Shown here: positions 60,632 through 64,000 of the stretch, piece after piece
How the letters are laid out: each line of letters opens with the position of its first letter
Position numbering within the stretch: the first letter of the stretch is position 1
Assembly (NCBI GenBank): GCA_020633975.1
Contig: JACKCR010000002.1
Span: 1,860,001 to 1,924,000 of the forward strand
Source of the DNA: Candidatus Eiseniibacteriota bacterium
GTDB taxonomy: Bacteria; Eisenbacteria; RBG-16-71-46; CAIMUX01
DNA length: 64,000 nucleotides
Direction: 5' to 3'
Notes under the pieces: model-generated
Databases searched by the model: none
Told to the model about the DNA's origin: nothing
Seen by the model: the letters and a program-made list of their open reading frames with translations, nothing else
Program-made: the position numbers and the translations under genes

Positions 60632-62055
60632 GAGCTCTCCACTCCACGCTCATCGGCTCGGGGGTCGTCGGATCCGCTCTTGCCGCCGGACTCGCCGTGC
60701 TTCTCAGCGCTAGCCCGACGTTGGCCAGGGATGCCTTCGATCACGAGACGCATGATGGTCAGTTCGACTCCTGTCGGACGTGCCACGATCCTGGCGGGCA
60801 AGGAATGTACATCGTCGGTCCAGACGACTGTGCGAAGTGCCACAACGGATCCGACCTCGATCGCGTCGACTGGACGCCGCCCATGCGGGAGCCGTCTCTC
60901 GTCCGCTTCGACCACTCGACCCACCCCTACGCCGTCAACGACCCGTCGGAAGAACTCGAGTGCAGCAACTGCCACTCTCCGTCTTCCGGTGCGTCCGCGA
61001 TGAACGTCGTCCTCCCCACTCCCGAAACGTGTCTCGACTGCCACAACGGCTCGCCCGAGCCTCACTGGGCTCCCGGCGAGGTCTCCTGCGGCGACTGCCA
61101 CATGCCGCTCACCGCGGCGAAGGCGGTTTCGGCGGAGCGGATCGCGGACTTCCCGCAGCCGGAGTCCCACAGCCTCGACGACTTCATCTGGCAGCACGGC
61201 GCTCAAGCTATGAGCGCGACGGAAGCGTGTGCGGTCTGTCACGCGCGGAACGACTGTGAGCGCTGCCACGCGAATGGTGATCAGGTGGCGGCCATCGCAT
61301 CGCTCGAACGGGACGACCGGGTCGCCTCGCTCGTGGCGGGTCGCGAAGGAAAGTGGCCCACGCCGCCCGATCACGAGTCGGGCTCCTGGTGGGCGGAGCA
61401 CGGAACCGCGGCCGACGACTCACCAGAGCGGTGCGCCACTTGTCACGACGCCAACAGCTGTGCGGGGTGCCATCAGCAGGGGTTCGCTCGTCTCGAGGTG
61501 CTCCCGAAGCACGGAAAGCGCGGGATGCCGGTGCTTCCGCTCCGTCCTCTCGACCACACTCCGATGTTCGCACAGGAGCACGGCCCGATGGCGCTCGCCG
61601 GAGACTGCGCCGTCTGCCATGACGAGGGCGGTTTCTGCGCCGACTGCCATGACGGCCAGATGGGCGGTGGCTACCACCCGCCGAGCTTCGTCCTCCACCA
61701 CGCAGCGAGCGCGGCGGGACCGGACCCGGCATGTACGAACTGTCACTCGACTGAAGTGTTCTGCCGGAGCTGCCACATGGAGCGGGGCCTCGCGTCCAAG
61801 ACTCGGAGCGACGCAAACGGGTACCACGACTCGGCTCCCTACTGGCTGCTCAACCACGGCGCTGCAGCGAGGCAGGGGCTCGACGAGTGCTCCTCGTGTC
61901 ACCAACAGGACGACTGCCTTCAGTGCCACTCGGCGAGGTCGGGATGGCGGGTCAACCCGCACGGACCGGACTTCGATGCCATGGCGGTCGCCGAAGCCAA
62001 TGAAGCGATGTGTATCACCTGCCACCCGGCTTCGTTCATGCGCCAGTTCCGCTAG
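60628..62055 (+). CDS. periplasmic multiheme c-type cytochrome, sixteen putative hemes
   Basis: 475 aa with signal peptide ending near TLARDA. Sixteen CXXCH motifs, several in close pairs (CAVCH/CERCH, CATCH/CAGCH, CAVCH/CADCH, CTNCH/CRSCH, CSSCH/CLQCH), plus many distal His. Heme density, about one per 30 residues, is typical of MtrA/DmsE-like wires. ATGA overlap with the beta-barrel gene suggests the cytochrome sits in or under the barrel. GAGAAGGAGG precedes the ATG. A strong terminator follows, closing the cluster. Confidence 0.88.
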   Translation: MRALHSTLIGSGVVGSALAAGLAVLLSASPTLARDAFDHETHDGQFDSCRTCHDPGGQGMYIVGPDDCAKCHNGSDLDRVDWTPPMREPSLVRFDHSTHPYAVNDPSEELECSNCHSPSSGASAMNVVLPTPETCLDCHNGSPEPHWAPGEVSCGDCHMPLTAAKAVSAERIADFPQPESHSLDDFIWQHGAQAMSATEACAVCHARNDCERCHANGDQVAAIASLERDDRVASLVAGREGKWPTPPDHESGSWWAEHGTAADDSPERCATCHDANSCAGCHQQGFARLEVLPKHGKRGMPVLPLRPLDHTPMFAQEHGPMALAGDCAVCHDEGGFCADCHDGQMGGGYHPPSFVLHHAASAAGPDPACTNCHSTEVFCRSCHMERGLASKTRSDANGYHDSAPYWLLNHGAAARQGLDECSSCHQQDDCLQCHSARSGWRVNPHGPDFDAMAVAEANEAMCITCHPASFMRQFR

Positions 62056-62067
62056 CGAAACCGCTCG

Positions 62068-62116
62068 TTGCAAATGGGAGCCTCCGGCGCACCGCGCGTC
62101 GGAGGCTCCTTTGCAA
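62068..62116 (+). terminator. terminator closing the cytochrome cluster
   Basis: Ten-bp inner stem GGAGCCTCCG/CGGAGGCTCC plus an outer TTGCAAA/TTTGCAA pairing. Thirteen bases after the stop. Confidence 0.85.
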
Positions 62117-62338
62117 GCACCGGGATCGACGACGGCGTGCCTCCCCTGCCGCAGACATCAGAAACGCAGGCATCCGGGCCAGCCCACTTCGGCCCTCCGT
62201 CCCGGATCGTCCTCACGGCCGTCACTCTGTCGGTACGGGGATGTCCGAACGGCTGCTTCCTGAACTACGTATCGAGTCCTAGTCCCAGCTTCCGTATCTT
62301 GTGAATGCCCAACCCCGGCCGGTAGGAGGTACTCGCCC

Positions 62339-63478
62339 ATGGCCAGCACTATGGAAAGACATGCAGATCTGGCAGGCCCCGGAATCGGCAGCTACGAGGA
62401 ACTCGAACAGCTCCTCCCCAGAGACTACGCGCCACTGCTCGATCCGAAGGAAACGCAGCGCGCAATCCACGAACTGAAGGCCTTCATCGAAGACGGGCTC
62501 TGCCGGGAACTGAACCTCCTCCCGGTGACGGTCCCACTCCTCGTCGACGCAGAGAGCGGTCTCAACGATTTCCTCGACAAGGACGGCTCGAGGCAACCGA
62601 TCGAGTTCCGGATCGACAACGATCACGGCAAGAACCCGATCACGGCTCAGGTCGTCCAAGCCGCGACGAAGTGGAAGCGGTATGCGCTGAACCAATTCGG
62701 ATTCGAAGTCGGTGAAGGACTGATCACGGACATGCGGGCGGTTCGGAAGGACTACTTCCTCGACCACGACCACAGCAGCTATGTCGATCAGTGGGATTGG
62801 GAACAGGTGATCTCGGAACGCGACCGCAACCTCCACTACCTGACCGATTCCGTCGAGCGGATCTGGAGAGTGCTCACGGGCGCAGAGAACTTCATCCTGG
62901 ATCGCTACCCGGTTCTGCAAACCACCAAGTACCAGAAACTGCCGGAACGGCTCACCTTCATCCACTCCGAAGATCTCCTCGCTCACTATCCGCGGCTCTC
63001 CCGACAGGAACGCGAAACCGAGATCGCGAAGGAATGCGGAGCCGTCTTCATCTACGGGATCGGGTGGACACTCTCCAACGGATTCCCGCACGAGATGCGT
63101 GCTCCCGACGCGGACGACTGGGTCACCGAAACGAAGTCGGAGGACGGACGGACGATGCACGGCCTCAACGGCCACATCATCGCGTGGAACTCCGTGACGA
63201 AGCGGCGCCATGAGCTGAGTTCGATGGGAATCCGTGTGAACCGTGAGACTCTCCAGAGGCAGCTCGAACTCACCGACCGGATCGACCTCCTCCACTACCC
63301 GTACCATCAGGCTGTCGTCCGGGGCACTCTTCCCCTCTCGATCGGGGGGGGAATCGGGCAATCCCGGACGTTCATGCTTCTGCTGCGGAAAGCTCACCTC
63401 GGAGAAGTCAGTGTGAGCGTTTGGCCCAAGGCGCTGAAAGACATGTGTGCGGAGCGGCGGATCCACGTTCTGGAGTAG
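62339..63478 (+). CDS. asnA: aspartate--ammonia ligase
   Basis: 379 aa. Forms asparagine from aspartate, ammonia and ATP. Class II tRNA-synthetase-like fold: LPVTVPLLVDAESGLNDFLD, IEFRIDNDHGKNPITAQVVQAATKWKR, GLITDMRAVRKDYFLDHDHSSYVDQWDWE, and SIGGGIGQSRTFMLLLRKAHLGEV near the C terminus are typical AsnA signatures. AGGAGG lies nine bases before the ATG. The following glutamine-synthetase-type gene suggests a nitrogen-assimilation pair. Confidence 0.96.
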   Translation: MASTMERHADLAGPGIGSYEELEQLLPRDYAPLLDPKETQRAIHELKAFIEDGLCRELNLLPVTVPLLVDAESGLNDFLDKDGSRQPIEFRIDNDHGKNPITAQVVQAATKWKRYALNQFGFEVGEGLITDMRAVRKDYFLDHDHSSYVDQWDWEQVISERDRNLHYLTDSVERIWRVLTGAENFILDRYPVLQTTKYQKLPERLTFIHSEDLLAHYPRLSRQERETEIAKECGAVFIYGIGWTLSNGFPHEMRAPDADDWVTETKSEDGRTMHGLNGHIIAWNSVTKRRHELSSMGIRVNRETLQRQLELTDRIDLLHYPYHQAVVRGTLPLSIGGGIGQSRTFMLLLRKAHLGEVSVSVWPKALKDMCAERRIHVLE

Positions 63479-63539
63479 ACTTCGGGGAGTCGACTTCCAG
63501 CACCGGGGCGACGATGCCAAGCCCCACCTAATCTAGGGT

Positions 63540-63557
63540 CGGCAGGGTTTCCTGCCG
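63540..63557 (+). terminator. weak hairpin between asnA and the next gene
   Basis: CGGCAGG/CCTGCCG stem with GTTT loop, no T-run; about 60 bp past the asnA stop. Confidence 0.4.
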
Positions 63558-63588
63558 GCCCGTTCTTCGGCGCGGAGAGAGGAGTGAG

Positions 63589-64000
63589 ATGAGCCCGGTA
63601 GACATGAAGGCCCAATACGTCGCGGAGCCGCTGGGCGGTGAGCTTGCGGTCAAGATCGGAAAGCCCGCCGCAGAGTGGACCGAGGACGACATCGTCGGGC
63701 TGGTCGCACAAGGAGGGATCCGGGTCGTCAGCCTGATGCATGTCGACGGAGAGGGCGAACTCCGTGCACTCGACTTCCTGCCCCGCTCGGAAGCGCACCT
63801 CCGCGAGATCCTCCGCGCGGGCGAACGGGCCGATGGATCGAGTCTCTTCCCCGGCGCCGGACTTCCTCCGGATGCGTCCGACATCGTCCTCCGGCCCCGG
63901 CTTGCGAGCGCCTTCATCGATCCGTTCTCTGAGATCCCGACGCTCGTTCTCTTGGCCGGCCACCAGAGCCGAGACGGGGCCCCGCTCCCCCAGTCGCCGG
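63589..64000 (+). CDS. glnA: glutamine synthetase, N-terminal part (cut by the window edge)
   Basis: 137 codons visible. The beta-grasp N domain is recognisable from VKIGKPAAEWTEDDIVGLVAQ and then GIRVVSLMHVDGEGELRALDF, followed by DIVLRPRLASAFIDPFSEIPTLVLLAGHQSRDGAPLPQSP, the segment just before the catalytic domain of type I enzymes. The catalytic motifs lie outside. AGAGGAG lies four bases before the ATG. Sits 110 bp after asnA, same strand. Confidence 0.85.
   Translation, partial: MSPVDMKAQYVAEPLGGELAVKIGKPAAEWTEDDIVGLVAQGGIRVVSLMHVDGEGELRALDFLPRSEAHLREILRAGERADGSSLFPGAGLPPDASDIVLRPRLASAFIDPFSEIPTLVLLAGHQSRDGAPLPQSP

Overview
The window is GC-rich, densely coded DNA from a didermal (Gram-negative type) bacterium. 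Lipoproteins, an OmpA-like protein and a multiheme/beta-barrel outer-membrane system point to two membranes. Five large exported proteins end in a FlgD-like Ig module (an NP motif, then WDGRD, then a final Val-Lys/Arg-rich strand). Together with the DUF1501/DUF1800 pair, this suggests an FCB-related or candidate-phylum lineage such as Eisenbacteria or Latescibacteria. That placement is inference; no rRNA or tRNA gene was recognised in the window.

Layout. 1-5670 (minus): a beta-oxidation operon fadD-fadB-fadA, with the thiolase running off the left edge. 5820-8048: an exported beta-propeller protein. 8413-9347: a Cys-rich micro-protein coupled to a SigZ-like sigma factor, followed by a 42-bp minisatellite (about 9389-10018) and malate dehydrogenase. 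11391-20258: a TPR membrane glycosyltransferase-like protein, an exported hypothetical protein, an exported nuclease-fold protein, and a nucleotide-transporter/HEAT protein coupled to a double cyclic-nucleotide-domain protein. 20558-25004: Nfu-type Fe-S protein, 7Fe ferredoxin, SPFH/GYF protein, zinc-ribbon protein and OmpA-type lipoprotein. 25087-27112: a GntR-regulated ABC exporter whose operator overlaps the regulator's start codon. 27275-33904: FabH and three exported proteins. The last of these has an in-frame TGA exactly at the first position of a thioredoxin CxxC motif, followed by a hairpin that fits a bacterial SECIS. 34032-37713: two PH-domain membrane proteins and a Fe-S photolyase. 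37758-45031 (minus): a fused acetyltransferase, a lipoprotein, a TPR-methyltransferase, a PPi-type phosphofructokinase, a GT2 glycosyltransferase and TrpF. 45150-48832: an unrecognised duplicated-domain protein, an APH-like kinase and an epimerase. 48846-52030: the DUF1800-DUF1501 pair. 53533-62055: a five-gene multiheme cytochrome/porin cluster. 62339-64000: asparagine synthetase AsnA and the start of a glutamine synthetase.

How the genes work together. The cytochrome cluster encodes a 9-motif lipoprotein, a 7-motif NapC/NirT-like quinol oxidase, an 11-motif cytochrome fused to a b-type membrane domain, a beta-barrel and a 16-motif periplasmic cytochrome. This is the parts list of a quinol-to-outer-membrane electron conduit. 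The candidate selenoprotein at 31886-33904 is the most unusual item: all other genes in the window use TGA normally as a stop, so code reassignment is unlikely. Tight start/stop overlaps (GTGA or ATGA) recur at 8604, 17505, 25758, 26651, 50462 and 60628 and mark translationally coupled pairs.
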